Source: JALEFZ01 sp039817415
GTDB lineage: Bacteria > Bacteroidota > Bacteroidia > J057
NCBI GenBank assembly: GCA_039817415.1
Contig: JBCBVV010000030.1
Span: 18,863 to 82,862, forward strand
Direction: 5' to 3'
Length of the DNA stretch: 64,000 nucleotides
Made by a program: the position numbers and the translations under genes. The first letter of the stretch is position 1, and each line of letters starts with the position of its first letter. Shown here in pieces: positions 26,687-35,827 of this stretch. The notes under the pieces were generated by a model that was given only the letters and a program-made list of their open reading frames with translations, was not told the DNA's origin and made no database searches.

Positions 26687-28609
26687 ATGTTGAAACGCAT
26701 ATTGATTGCAGGAATGCTGGCCATGATGGCGAGTGTGGCGTTTGCCCAGGTACCCCTGGAACCCGTTGTAGACCTTATCCTGAAGGAAAAATACGGAGAA
26801 GCTGAAAAACAGCTAAAAACTTATGCCGAACAGGATAAAGCCCCTAAAAACATCGATGAGGTGTACTACTGGCTAGGTAAAATTCAATACATCAACGATT
26901 CCTACGAAGCTGCTGAAGAGTACTTCAAGAAAGGACTTGATAAGAAGTCCAAGAGTATCATGAACTTGGCAGGTCTGTCAAGAATTCGTATGAAGGAAAA
27001 CAACCTTTCCGGAACCAATGAATTATTGGTACGTGCTGCTGAAGCAGACAAAGGAAAAGTCCGCGAGTGGTCTTTCCAGCGTGCTGAGGCCCTTTTGGAA
27101 GGAACCGCAGACATGGTAGGTGATGCCAAGGTAATCCTTTATGGCCTCCGTGATTCTGATGATGAGGATCCTCGTCCAAATATCTACCTAGGAACTTACT
27201 ACAAAGTACAGGGAGTACGCGAGCTGGCTTATGAAGAGCTAGAAAAAGCTGTAACAAAGAAGCCTGACTATGTTCCTGCCTATGTTTACCTAGCAGAGCT
27301 AAAGTATGAAGACGGTCTTGAAAGTAAGAAAGCCGAAGACTTCAACAAAGGATTAGAGTACGCTAACAAAGCCATTGAGCTTGATGCTGAGTATGCTTCT
27401 GCTTATCGTATTCGTGCCGAGCTTTACCTACTTGCCAGACGCTTCCAGCAGGCGAGAAAAGACATGGAGAAATATGTCTCTGAAACGCAGGGTGACCTGA
27501 ATGCTCGTGTGCGTTTCGCCTCTTTCCTTTACTTGAGTGAAGAATACGATTCTGCCCTTGAGGAACTAAAGGCAATTGAAGCTGCAGGTTTGAATAACAA
27601 TGTCATGCGCCGTTTGACTGGTCTTTCCAAGATTGAAACGGGAGATTTGGAAGGTGCAAAAGCCGCTATGGACGACTACTTCTCCAATATCAAAGAGGAG
27701 TTCACCATTTTCCAAGACTACAAAGCACTTGGTGACATCTACAGACTTCAGGGAGATCTTGAAAAAGCTGATGCTGAGTACGAGAAAATGATCTTGAAAA
27801 ACGCTGATAAGTGGACTTACTACGAAGACCTTGCCAAGGAATATAAAGGCATGGCCGATGCAAAAATTAAGGAGTCTAAAGCTGTGAAAGCGACTGTAAA
27901 GGAAGCACAAGCCAAAATGCAAACCGCATATGCTGCCAGAAAAGCTGCCTATGATCTGCGTAAGCAACTCCTTGAGCAGGAAGAACCAGACGTAGAAGCT
28001 GCAAATGCACAGGCTGCCATCATGACTGAGCAGAAAACAATCATGGAAGAGGCAGAGGCAGAAGCCAAAGAATTGCTTGCCAAGTCCAATGCCATCAAGG
28101 CAGAAGCTAAGCCTTTCTATCCACTAGAAGCTCACTACCGCCAAAAAGATCTTGACAACAGAGAAGGCGAGAGCTACAAAGCTTTCTTCAACACGGCTAA
28201 AGCCGAGTTCAACGCGGGATCTGACTTCTACGAAAAGGCAGAAGAGCACTTTAAGAAGTGTAATGAACTCGCTCCAGAGCAGGTTAACCCTTACAACTAC
28301 CGTCTACAGATTTCTCGTTTCTACGAGGACGCAGATACGTCTTCCATCGAATGGAAAATGGCGGAGCCAGCGCAGGATTTCTACGATGTGTTTGGAGATA
28401 AAGATTTTGCTTCTATCAGCAAAGGAGCCAAGAGATTCCTTCCTGTATGTATGGAGATTTTGACTTCTAAGGCCTTTAACCCAGGCGCATTAGAAGCTCC
28501 AACTGCTGAAGACCTTGACTGTGGCGCTGCTAAGCCACTAGCAGAAAAGCTAATGGCCATTAAGCCTAATTCACCTCTGGCAAAGAGTATTCTGGACTTC
28601 TGTAAATAG
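26687..28609 (+). CDS. Large secreted or periplasmic TPR protein
   Basis: 640 residues with a signal peptide (1-20). Residues about 25-385 form at least six tetratricopeptide repeats (for example YYWLGKIQYINDSYEAAEEYF and LGDIYRLQGDLEKADAEYEK). Residues about 385-480 are an Ala/Glu/Lys-rich coiled coil (ATVKEAQAKMQTAYAARKAA and following). A short helical C-terminal part has several cysteines near the end. Typical for Bacteroidota periplasmic TPR scaffolds that support envelope complexes; no specific partner is indicated. Followed by a perfect terminator. The composition is strongly Ala/Glu-biased. Confidence 0.88.
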   Translation: MLKRILIAGMLAMMASVAFAQVPLEPVVDLILKEKYGEAEKQLKTYAEQDKAPKNIDEVYYWLGKIQYINDSYEAAEEYFKKGLDKKSKSIMNLAGLSRIRMKENNLSGTNELLVRAAEADKGKVREWSFQRAEALLEGTADMVGDAKVILYGLRDSDDEDPRPNIYLGTYYKVQGVRELAYEELEKAVTKKPDYVPAYVYLAELKYEDGLESKKAEDFNKGLEYANKAIELDAEYASAYRIRAELYLLARRFQQARKDMEKYVSETQGDLNARVRFASFLYLSEEYDSALEELKAIEAAGLNNNVMRRLTGLSKIETGDLEGAKAAMDDYFSNIKEEFTIFQDYKALGDIYRLQGDLEKADAEYEKMILKNADKWTYYEDLAKEYKGMADAKIKESKAVKATVKEAQAKMQTAYAARKAAYDLRKQLLEQEEPDVEAANAQAAIMTEQKTIMEEAEAEAKELLAKSNAIKAEAKPFYPLEAHYRQKDLDNREGESYKAFFNTAKAEFNAGSDFYEKAEEHFKKCNELAPEQVNPYNYRLQISRFYEDADTSSIEWKMAEPAQDFYDVFGDKDFASISKGAKRFLPVCMEILTSKAFNPGALEAPTAEDLDCGAAKPLAEKLMAIKPNSPLAKSILDFCK

Positions 28610-28631
28610 TAAAGAAGAACAGAAAAAGGTT

Positions 28632-28668
28632 AAAAAATCCCGTTCCGAAGGTGGAACGGGATTTTTTT
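28632..28668 (+). terminator. Rho-independent terminator of the TPR gene
   Basis: Perfect stem ATCCCGTTCC / GGAACGGGAT extended by A and T tracts on both sides (15 bp in total) with a 6-nt loop. Confidence 0.92.
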
Positions 28669-28710
28669 CATTCAAGTACGTTTGTTTGTTGTACTTACTT
28701 CTTCAAATGA

Positions 28711-28741
28711 GAAAAGCCCATTCCACATAAGGAACGGGCTT
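28711..28741 (-). terminator. Terminator of htrA copy 2 (minus strand)
   Basis: Read on the minus strand: AGCCCGTTCC, loop TTATGT, GGAATGGGCT, then TTTTC. One G-U pair. The plus-strand reading has a mismatch at the same place, so it favours the minus direction. Confidence 0.75.
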
Positions 28742-28777
28742 CGTGATTATTAGCCAATGACAGTTGATACTGCCTTT

Positions 28778-30247
28778 CTATTGATTAAAACTGTAAGCGT
28801 AGAAGCGGTTATAACCAGCATAGGTTCCCACAAGGGTGATTTTACCATTGGAGGAAGATAGCTTCTGGATGACTTCTTCACTTGAATTCACTGCCTCATC
28901 ATTAACCTTCATGATGATAAAGCCCTCTTTCATTTTGGTTTGTTGCTTAATTTTTCCGGCGAATAGGGACTCTACATAGACGCCGCGTTCAAGTCCTAGT
29001 TTGTACAATTGATTATCAGATAAATCTTCTAATCTCATGCCTAGCTCATCTAAGGCCTCCACCCTGTTAGGAGCCATCAGAACGGTCCCCCCTGTCTGGT
29101 CAGTCAATTGAACATCGTAAGCCAAGTATTTCCCCTCTCTAAAGACCCTTACTTCCACCATATCACCTGGTCTGTTTCGCCCTATCAATTCGAGTAATTT
29201 GGCATCGTTTTTCACCTTAATCCCATCAATGCTGACGATTACATCTCCTTGGCGGATCCCCGCTTTGCCAGCTCCTCCATCTCTAGCCACCCCATTGATC
29301 AAGACACCTTCTGTCAGCTCCACGCCTGCTTTTGCGGCCACCTCACTATTCAAGGCTACAGAATTTGTAATGCCGAGGAAAGCACGCTGAACTTCACCAT
29401 ATTCCTTCAAGTCTAAGACAACCTTCTTCACGATATTGGAAGGAACCGCAAAGGCATATCCAGCATAAGTGCCAGTTGGTGAAGCAATAGCCGTATTGAT
29501 TCCAATTAATTTTCCATCTAGGTTAACCAAGGCACCACCTGAATTTCCTGGGTTTACTGCTGCATCCGTCTGAATAAAGCTTTCTATCGTCAAATCTCCT
29601 TTGATAATATCTAAATCTCTACCTATGGCAGAGACAATCCCCGCAGTGGCGGTTGAAGCCAAACTAAAAGGGTTACCCACCGCAAGTACCCATTGACCTA
29701 CCTGCACTTCATCAGAATCTAGTAAATCAACTGTATTGAGCCCTTCTGCTTCAATTTTGATGAGACCCAAATCCGTAGTCGGGTCAGTTCCTATCACACG
29801 GGCAGGATAGGATCGGTTGTCGTGCAGGGTAACGGTTAAGTTATCCGCATCCTTGATTACATGGTTATTGGTAACAATGAAGCCATCGCTACTCAGGATG
29901 ACACCAGAACCGGTAGATACTTGTTCTCTGGAATTGGTTCTACGAGGTCTCATCCCAAACAATTCATAAAAGGGATCAATGGCTTGTACCCTTTGAATAG
30001 ACTTAATGTGAACCACGGCAGGCATGGCAACCTCTGCAGCCACCAAAAAATCTGATGGAGGGGAATTCACTTTACCCCCATTTATGGGCATGACATTGTT
30101 GGTATTTTTGAGGAAACTGCTGTCGAGTTTTGGAGTGTTATCCGTTAGGTAGACTTCCTGCACGCCTAGGCCTGAAAAGTGATAGGCCGTCAACATAATT
30201 CCGCTTACCAAAAGCGAAACGACGATATATGAGAGTATATTTTTCAT
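28778..30247 (-). CDS. HtrA/DegQ-type periplasmic serine protease (copy 2)
   Basis: 489 residues. N-terminal membrane anchor or signal peptide (about 5-22). Triad: H129 (TNNHVIK), D159 (TTDLGLIK) and S237 (NPGNSGGAL). PDZ1 at about 290-380 (GAGKAGIRQGDVIVSIDGIKV). A second, weaker PDZ-like domain ends in GTYAGYNRFYAYSFNQ. Its closest relatives in this window are the copies at 4295 and 52159; all three share the same layout. Its own promoter lies at 30268-30275 and a terminator at 28711, so it is monocistronic. Confidence 0.93.
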   Translation of the reverse strand: MKNILSYIVVSLLVSGIMLTAYHFSGLGVQEVYLTDNTPKLDSSFLKNTNNVMPINGGKVNSPPSDFLVAAEVAMPAVVHIKSIQRVQAIDPFYELFGMRPRRTNSREQVSTGSGVILSSDGFIVTNNHVIKDADNLTVTLHDNRSYPARVIGTDPTTDLGLIKIEAEGLNTVDLLDSDEVQVGQWVLAVGNPFSLASTATAGIVSAIGRDLDIIKGDLTIESFIQTDAAVNPGNSGGALVNLDGKLIGINTAIASPTGTYAGYAFAVPSNIVKKVVLDLKEYGEVQRAFLGITNSVALNSEVAAKAGVELTEGVLINGVARDGGAGKAGIRQGDVIVSIDGIKVKNDAKLLELIGRNRPGDMVEVRVFREGKYLAYDVQLTDQTGGTVLMAPNRVEALDELGMRLEDLSDNQLYKLGLERGVYVESLFAGKIKQQTKMKEGFIIMKVNDEAVNSSEEVIQKLSSSNGKITLVGTYAGYNRFYAYSFNQ

Positions 30248-30267
30248 TCCTTAAAAGGGTTTATGAT

Positions 30268-30275
30268 CAAAATTA
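30268..30275 (-). promoter_or_regulatory. TAnnTTTG promoter of htrA copy 2
   Basis: TAATTTTG on the minus strand, 20 nt before the ATG at 30247; the expected mRNA leader is about 14 nt. Confidence 0.55.
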
Positions 30276-30382
30276 CGATTGCTTGCTCAAAAAGATTTTT
30301 CACCTTTTCGCTTTAAAATAATTTTAACAATCAAAACAGCTATTCTTACGAACAATAGACTGTTAATCGACCTTTACAACTT

Positions 30383-30934
30383 ATGATTTTGCTTAAAAGA
30401 ACAACACAGACACTCGTAGGATGCATCTTGTTCATCATGATGACACCTAGCCTTTTTGCCCAGCAGAATTGGAATGTGGACCGTCAAGCTGCCAGTGTAA
30501 GCTTCGAAATCGGGACAATTTATGGTACGGTTGAGGGAAAGTTTAACGACTTCGAAGCGACGATTGCTTTTGATCCCGGCAATCTTGCTGCCTCCTCTTT
30601 TTCTGGAAAGATCAATGTAAAAACCATTGCCACAGGAATAGGTTTGAGAGATCGTCATATGCGCAATCGAGATGATTACTTCCAAACCAAAGAGTACCCT
30701 AATATGACTTTTTCGACTAAGAAAATTGTTCTGGCAGGCGACAAATATGTAGCAACAGGTACGATGACCATTAAGGGAACCAGTAGAGAGTTTGAGATGC
30801 CATTTACTTTTGATGGAAGTACTTTTCGAGCAACATTTACCTTGAATATCGATGATTATAATGTCGGAAAAGGGAGTAAAATCCATGACAATACGACGAC
30901 AGTAAAGCTGCATTTACCTGTTTCGAGCAGCTAG
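30383..30934 (+). CDS. YceI family periplasmic protein
   Basis: 183 residues with signal peptide (1-27, cleaved at FAQ-Q). The mature part is a YceI lipocalin-like barrel: NWNVDRQAASVSFEIG at the start, the SGKINVKTIATGIGLRDRHMR motif, and the TFSTKKI and GTMTIKGTSREFEMPFTF strands. Family members bind isoprenoid-like lipids; in bacteria the physiological ligand is mostly unknown. The gene stands alone after the divergent htrA copy 2 and is followed by an MFS gene with its own promoter. Confidence 0.93.
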   Translation: MILLKRTTQTLVGCILFIMMTPSLFAQQNWNVDRQAASVSFEIGTIYGTVEGKFNDFEATIAFDPGNLAASSFSGKINVKTIATGIGLRDRHMRNRDDYFQTKEYPNMTFSTKKIVLAGDKYVATGTMTIKGTSREFEMPFTFDGSTFRATFTLNIDDYNVGKGSKIHDNTTTVKLHLPVSSS

Positions 30935-30965
30935 GCATTGGATTATTTTTGTTAGATAAAACTGC

Positions 30966-30973
30966 TACATTTG
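30966..30973 (+). promoter_or_regulatory. TAnnTTTG promoter directly before the MFS gene
   Basis: TACATTTG, then three bases (GCC) and the ATG at 30977. A TTG codon at 30971 that would extend the protein is inside this element, so it is not the start. Leaderless mRNA expected. Confidence 0.6.
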
Positions 30974-30976
30974 GCC

Positions 30977-32263
30977 ATGCAAAAAAGGCCGTCTAATCTT
31001 CGAATTCTTATTCCCCTGTTCACGGCCAACACGATTTCCGGCTTTGCGCAAGGAATCACGATGCTAGCCATCCCCTGGTATTTGATTCAACAAGTCAACG
31101 GAAAATATTTAAATGCTGTTATGGTAGCCAGTGTTACGCTGGCTTCCCTTTTTTGGGGACTTTATGCGGGGACTCTGATTGATAAATTCAATCGGAAGAA
31201 AATCTTCATGACACTGACGGCCATAGATGGGGCCATTCTGTGTCTTATAGCGAGTATAGGCTTCCTAACGGGTGTTGTACCCTTTCCCTTCATTGCGCTG
31301 ATCTTCACCACAACCATCTTCACATACAATGTGCATTATCCTAATCTATATGCCTTTGTACAGGAGCTGTTTACCCCAGAAGACTATGCTAAGGTCAACT
31401 CCGCCATTGAGGTGCAAGGACAGACGACGAATTTCCTCGGGATGATGGTGGGGGGGATTTTAATTGGAGGAACACCAGATTATTCATGGTGGCCAACATG
31501 GCTTGACATTTCTCCTTGGGCCTTGCATGAAATTTTTTTGATGGACGGCATCACCTACCTCTTGTCCTTCTTCCTGATTAGTCAGATTCCGTATGATCCA
31601 TCTACGAGGGAGAAAATTGACAGCGGTTCACTCCTCTCTCGACTTACGCAGGGTTTTCAATATTTATGGAAAGAAAAAGCCATTCTCATTTTCGGGATTG
31701 CTTCCCATACTGTCTTTTTCAGTTTATTGGTGAGTATACAAGCCATCATGCCCATTTATGTGATGGACTGGCTCAAGGAATCGGCTGTCATCCTATCGTC
31801 CTTTAAGGGAATGTATGCCTTAGGGGCTATTTCTGCAGGCTTTATCGGCTTAGCTCCTTGGCTAAATAAGGATAGGTCCGTACAGTTCATCATTTTCCTA
31901 GAAGTATGTGCAGCGACCTTCTATTTCATTATTGCCAATATGGCTTCAGTGGCTGTCTTGTTTGTATGCTCTTACCTATTGGGCATTTGCAACGCAGGTG
32001 TGCGGATTCTTCGAATTACCTATCTGGTGTCCATTGTTCCCAATAGAGTCATCGGAAGGGTGAATTCTTTTTTTAATGTAGTTAATGTTTCTATGCGTGC
32101 AAGCTTTCTTGCGCTACTGGCGATACCCTTCTTTGCAGCAGACGGGAACGGAGCCAATATCGTAGTAGCCATAGGCTTACTGGGGACCATCGTAGGGCTA
32201 TCTGCGCTGGTATTGACATACTTCCGAAACAAATTTCCCGCCTTAAAGCTGCAGACCAAATAG
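30977..32263 (+). CDS. MFS transporter
   Basis: Twelve-helix major facilitator of 428 residues. The first loop contains GTLIDKFNRKKIF, the MFS loop 2-3 motif (usually GxLaDRxGrRR). It resembles the macrolide/enterobactin exporter (EntS/MefA-like) group by its N-terminus (LFTANTISGFAQGITMLAIPWYLIQQ). Substrate unknown. The ATG at 30977 is used because the TTG at 30971 lies in the promoter. 59 bp separate it from the ComM-like gene. Confidence 0.85.
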   Translation: MQKRPSNLRILIPLFTANTISGFAQGITMLAIPWYLIQQVNGKYLNAVMVASVTLASLFWGLYAGTLIDKFNRKKIFMTLTAIDGAILCLIASIGFLTGVVPFPFIALIFTTTIFTYNVHYPNLYAFVQELFTPEDYAKVNSAIEVQGQTTNFLGMMVGGILIGGTPDYSWWPTWLDISPWALHEIFLMDGITYLLSFFLISQIPYDPSTREKIDSGSLLSRLTQGFQYLWKEKAILIFGIASHTVFFSLLVSIQAIMPIYVMDWLKESAVILSSFKGMYALGAISAGFIGLAPWLNKDRSVQFIIFLEVCAATFYFIIANMASVAVLFVCSYLLGICNAGVRILRITYLVSIVPNRVIGRVNSFFNVVNVSMRASFLALLAIPFFAADGNGANIVVAIGLLGTIVGLSALVLTYFRNKFPALKLQTK

Positions 32264-32309
32264 GTAGTTTGGGAAGGAAGCCATATCCTGCCTAAATTGT
32301 CTCTGCTAT

Positions 32310-32317
32310 TAAATTTG
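32310..32317 (+). promoter_or_regulatory. TAnnTTTG promoter directly before the ComM-like gene
   Basis: TAAATTTG, five bases (AGTCC), then ATG at 32323. Leaderless mRNA expected. No good -33 element. Confidence 0.55.
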
Positions 32318-32322
32318 AGTCC

Positions 32323-33459
32323 ATGCCTGATCGTTTTTCTCAAGATGAATATGTTGTATTAGCCCGCAGAGAAGGAGACCTTTTCTTCCATCAACAAGGT
32401 GTCTTGGCAGCAGCTATGAAAGCAAGAAAAGAAGGAAAAAAGGCCCTTTTCGTGCATCCCGATCAAACAGAAGAAGCCGCTATTGTCAATGATATAGCCG
32501 TGTATGGGCTTCTTGGACAAACAGAACTCAACGCATTTTTAGCAGGTGAGGTCGAGTTGGATCCTGTAAAAAGAGATACCCGAGAAATCTTCTTTGCCGA
32601 ACAGGAAGTTCCTCCAACCAACATGGCAGACATTATCGAAGATGAGAACATCAAGCATGCCCTTGAAATCGCCATCATTGGTCATCATCATACCCTTCTT
32701 TACGGAGATATTAGATCTGGAAAAACAAGACTGGTTGAGCATCTACCTGGTATTCTTCCCAGAATGAAGCTCCAAGAGGCCCTCCAAATTACCCTCCGAT
32801 ATTCTGAGACTGGTGAACTTCCGCTAAGAACAGGATTGATGGCTCATCCTCCCTTGAGAAAAATAGCGCCCTTTCACGATTTGGAAGAGGTGAATCAACA
32901 CCTTTACTTGGCTCATCATGGAATCCTCATGGTACAGGATATCATGGAATGTTCTGTAGAGATTCAGCAAGTCATCTTGCAGGTTCTTCGCAATCGAAGC
33001 CTAAACTGGGGTGGGAAAGTAGTGAGTTGTCAGCCCATGATCGTATTTACCACTACTGAGCCTAGTTTACCTGAATCCTTTTACCCTTTTGTAGATTTAT
33101 ACCTTGAAGTAGAGATTATTGCGGCTGAAGATCATTTGAGGTTTGAGGATCTTGAACATAGCCTTGAGATTCGAGACAGAGTAGAACAAGCTGTTGCGCA
33201 GCAAGATGAGCGTTTCGAAGATACCGAGGGAATCAAGTCCAATGGCCAAATCCCTTCTGACAGGGCTAGCAACTGGTCTCAATTGGACAAACAAGCCAAG
33301 ATGCTTTTGACGATTTCTATGAAGAGCCTTGGGGTAAGTCCCTCCTGGATGGGACAGATTCTAAGAGTTGCGAGGAGCATTGCTGACAGAGTAGAAGCCT
33401 CTCAACCTCTCCCTTACCATGTGGCTGAGGCGGTTCAGTATATCAAGGCCGCCAATTGA
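32323..33459 (+). CDS. Diverged ComM/YifB-like (Mg-chelatase type) AAA+ protein
   Basis: 378 residues. Residues about 25-85 match the end of the ComM N-terminal domain (VLAAAMKARKEGKKALFVHP, then EAAIVNDIAVYGL and FLAGEVELDPV). The AAA+ part has NIKHALEIAIIGHHHTLLYGD and Walker A GDIRSGKT (about 128-135; normally GxPGSGKT) followed by LPGILPRM. Walker B is degenerate (GILMVQDIMEC in place of GVLFLDE). The cysteine cluster and the LLDRID motif of ComM are missing. The C-terminus keeps ILRVARSIADRVEA and HVAEAVQYIKAA. ComM is a DNA-branch-migration helicase used in transformation; here catalysis is doubtful. Probably a specialised or inactive paralogue. Confidence 0.75.
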   Translation: MPDRFSQDEYVVLARREGDLFFHQQGVLAAAMKARKEGKKALFVHPDQTEEAAIVNDIAVYGLLGQTELNAFLAGEVELDPVKRDTREIFFAEQEVPPTNMADIIEDENIKHALEIAIIGHHHTLLYGDIRSGKTRLVEHLPGILPRMKLQEALQITLRYSETGELPLRTGLMAHPPLRKIAPFHDLEEVNQHLYLAHHGILMVQDIMECSVEIQQVILQVLRNRSLNWGGKVVSCQPMIVFTTTEPSLPESFYPFVDLYLEVEIIAAEDHLRFEDLEHSLEIRDRVEQAVAQQDERFEDTEGIKSNGQIPSDRASNWSQLDKQAKMLLTISMKSLGVSPSWMGQILRVARSIADRVEASQPLPYHVAEAVQYIKAAN

Positions 33460-33468
33460 ACTGGAAAC

Positions 33469-35676
33469 CTATTCTTGTAGCTTATTCACCATTTTTTCTA
33501 GCAGTTCTTCCGTCAAGCCCTGATCATTTGACACCTCAACCTGTCTCATTTTTTGGATAAGACTTGGAGGAACCTCAGTTGATTGTTGGCTAAAGGCATT
33601 TCGGATGTAAGCAATGATGTCTGAAATATCTTCATCGGAAAGATTAGGGTTATCCCCTAAACCAGGCATTTGAGCGGCAAATTCATAGGTCGTTTGCCCT
33701 CTTTGAATAGGTCCTTTGATTCCATTTAGCAAAAGTAAAGCTAGGCCTTCGTCGGGGCCGTGAATGTGCTTGGCTTCCATCAAAGAGGGAGCGAGGTTCT
33801 CCATTCCCCTTCCATTCATTCCATGACATGTACTGCAATACTTCCTGAATAAGATTAGGCCATTTGTACGATTATCCTGAAAATCGGGCAAGCCACTTAA
33901 ATCCATAAAGGGTTGGTTGGTATTTATGGCTTCGATGATTTCATCTAGAACGGGTAACCATTGCTCTTGGACAGCTTGTGACTCTGTCTCCATTAGATAA
34001 TTTCTCCAACTTATCTCTTTGCCCTTCATCCCACTCAAGGCCATTGTCTTCAAGAGTGGATCGCCCTCATGTCTGGCCATGAGTGTCAAGAGGAAATCCC
34101 ATTTCTCCAAGCGTGGAATCAATCCCGCTAGGTAGCGATCAATCTCAAGTGATTTCTTAGCCATTAAATCGGGAAGATAACCTTCTAAAAATGATAGGTC
34201 CTCCCAGTCCTTTTCGAGAATAGCGTACAAAGCAGCAACAACTACCTCATCCTTCGATTCTTTGAAGATTTTCTCCGCCAATGCCTGATCCATCAGCCCC
34301 TGACCTTCCAATACCCAAAATCCATGGAGGTTATACGGACTTACATTGGTCAATGCCATTATTTCAAGAGCAGGTAGAACCTTTGTATCTCGTTTTTGAA
34401 TCAGAAGATGTTGCGCTTTGTCTCGGACCCACCCATTGGGGTGTACCAACGCTCTGGTTAACTCATAAGGCGTAGCTTTTCTAAAATCTGGAATGTCTTG
34501 GGAGGAGCTATTCTTGGGGCTAATGGCCAAAATCCTTCCCATGCCTACAGCAGTATCTAGGCCTGCCGCTAGAATTTTTTCGCGCAAATAAGAAGTCATG
34601 TAAGCCTGATGCTGAATGATTCCCCTATGCATATCTACTACATAAAGGCTTCCATCAGGGCCATTTGCCAAGCTTACCGGCCTAAACAAAGGATCCGTTG
34701 ACCGCAGAAATTCATTCCCTTCTTCTATCGTCCTTCCATTCAGCTTAATTCTCTTGATGAGATTGGCTTCTGGGACGCTTACAAAGGCATCACCATCATA
34801 TTCTTCTCCAAAGATTCCTCCTCGATATATGACCGGGCCCGCAGCAGCAGAGGTATTGACCAATTTTCCTTCCTCGTCTAATACACCTGCTACATAGCCT
34901 CTATTCATCAGGGTAGCATGGAGTGGATAAACGCGATTATTAGGAGAAGCCATTTGGTTGATGGCAAAGGATGGCTTATAAAATCTATTTTGGAGGGCGG
35001 CTTGTGGATAGGTCTTATCCTGAAGGAGAAGGCTTGAATTGTTGTTGTAATACAAAATACCATGATTATCATGGCTCATGCCCCATTGTCCTCGAAATGC
35101 CGTAAATTCCTTTTCCCATTTTCCCTCTCGTAGTCTATATCTCATATTAGACTTCGCACTGTAAATCCAATTGTCCATGTTGAGGGTCAAAGAATTGGGA
35201 AGATGTTCTATGTTTCCTTCACCCGCATAAGTCGAATCAACAAGAGTTCTTTTCCCTGCTTTTAAGTCTTCTCCAATTTCGACAAACCACAGATAGGGAG
35301 GTTCTGCATACAAAAGTCCTCCATAAGCTAATAAAAGGGCACGTGGCAAAACGAGGGAATCCAGAAATACATGGACCTTGTCTATTTTCCCATTTCCCTC
35401 TTCATCTGAAAGGACTAGGATACGCCCATTGGGCTCCTCTTCTCCAGTTCCGTCGATATTGGCCATGTAGCCTGGCATCTCTACCACCCACATTCTACCT
35501 TCCAAATCGACATCCATGGCCACAGGGGAATTGAGCATTGGCTCAGCAGCCAATACCTTTAACTCGAAACCCTTTTCGATTTCATAGCCATCTAGGAGAG
35601 CAGAAGACTTGTCCGGTAGGCAAGCAACAAGCAGCACACCCAACAACGCCATCAAAAGAAGTGAAGACCTACCCAT
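33469..35676 (-). CDS. PVC-type beta-propeller/HEAT/cytochrome c lipoprotein
   Basis: 735 residues. Lipoprotein signal (LLGVLLVAC). N-terminal beta-propeller of the membrane-bound dehydrogenase type (GFELKVLAAEPMLNSPVAMDVD, WVVEMPGYMAN, HLPNSLTLNMDNWIYSAKSN; about 30-390). Helical repeat region at about 400-590. C-terminal cytochrome c with CSTCH (about 613-617) as haem site and a Met ligand candidate in AAQMPGLGD. The substrate is unknown; the propeller resembles sugar/sorbosone dehydrogenases. Convergent with the ComM-like gene, 9 bp away. Located in the periplasm, anchored by lipid. Confidence 0.88.
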   Translation of the reverse strand: MGRSSLLLMALLGVLLVACLPDKSSALLDGYEIEKGFELKVLAAEPMLNSPVAMDVDLEGRMWVVEMPGYMANIDGTGEEEPNGRILVLSDEEGNGKIDKVHVFLDSLVLPRALLLAYGGLLYAEPPYLWFVEIGEDLKAGKRTLVDSTYAGEGNIEHLPNSLTLNMDNWIYSAKSNMRYRLREGKWEKEFTAFRGQWGMSHDNHGILYYNNNSSLLLQDKTYPQAALQNRFYKPSFAINQMASPNNRVYPLHATLMNRGYVAGVLDEEGKLVNTSAAAGPVIYRGGIFGEEYDGDAFVSVPEANLIKRIKLNGRTIEEGNEFLRSTDPLFRPVSLANGPDGSLYVVDMHRGIIQHQAYMTSYLREKILAAGLDTAVGMGRILAISPKNSSSQDIPDFRKATPYELTRALVHPNGWVRDKAQHLLIQKRDTKVLPALEIMALTNVSPYNLHGFWVLEGQGLMDQALAEKIFKESKDEVVVAALYAILEKDWEDLSFLEGYLPDLMAKKSLEIDRYLAGLIPRLEKWDFLLTLMARHEGDPLLKTMALSGMKGKEISWRNYLMETESQAVQEQWLPVLDEIIEAINTNQPFMDLSGLPDFQDNRTNGLILFRKYCSTCHGMNGRGMENLAPSLMEAKHIHGPDEGLALLLLNGIKGPIQRGQTTYEFAAQMPGLGDNPNLSDEDISDIIAYIRNAFSQQSTEVPPSLIQKMRQVEVSNDQGLTEELLEKMVNKLQE

Positions 35677-35827
35677 TTTCGTTTCCTTGCATAAAAGAGA
35701 GACAAAAATAATAGAAACTTATTTGACGGAAGTATTTCATGATGGCTTTTTGGAAAGAAATCGTCACCCTTGATGAAATGGAGTGCCCCTTCCATCCAAA
35801 GAATCGAATTCAATCAAAGTTGGTAAG

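Noticed and set aside
30374..30913. Long antisense open frame over the YceI gene
   Set aside because: It overlaps a clear gene in another frame, has no start context or family motif, and is rich in Cys/His/Arg as antisense frames often are.
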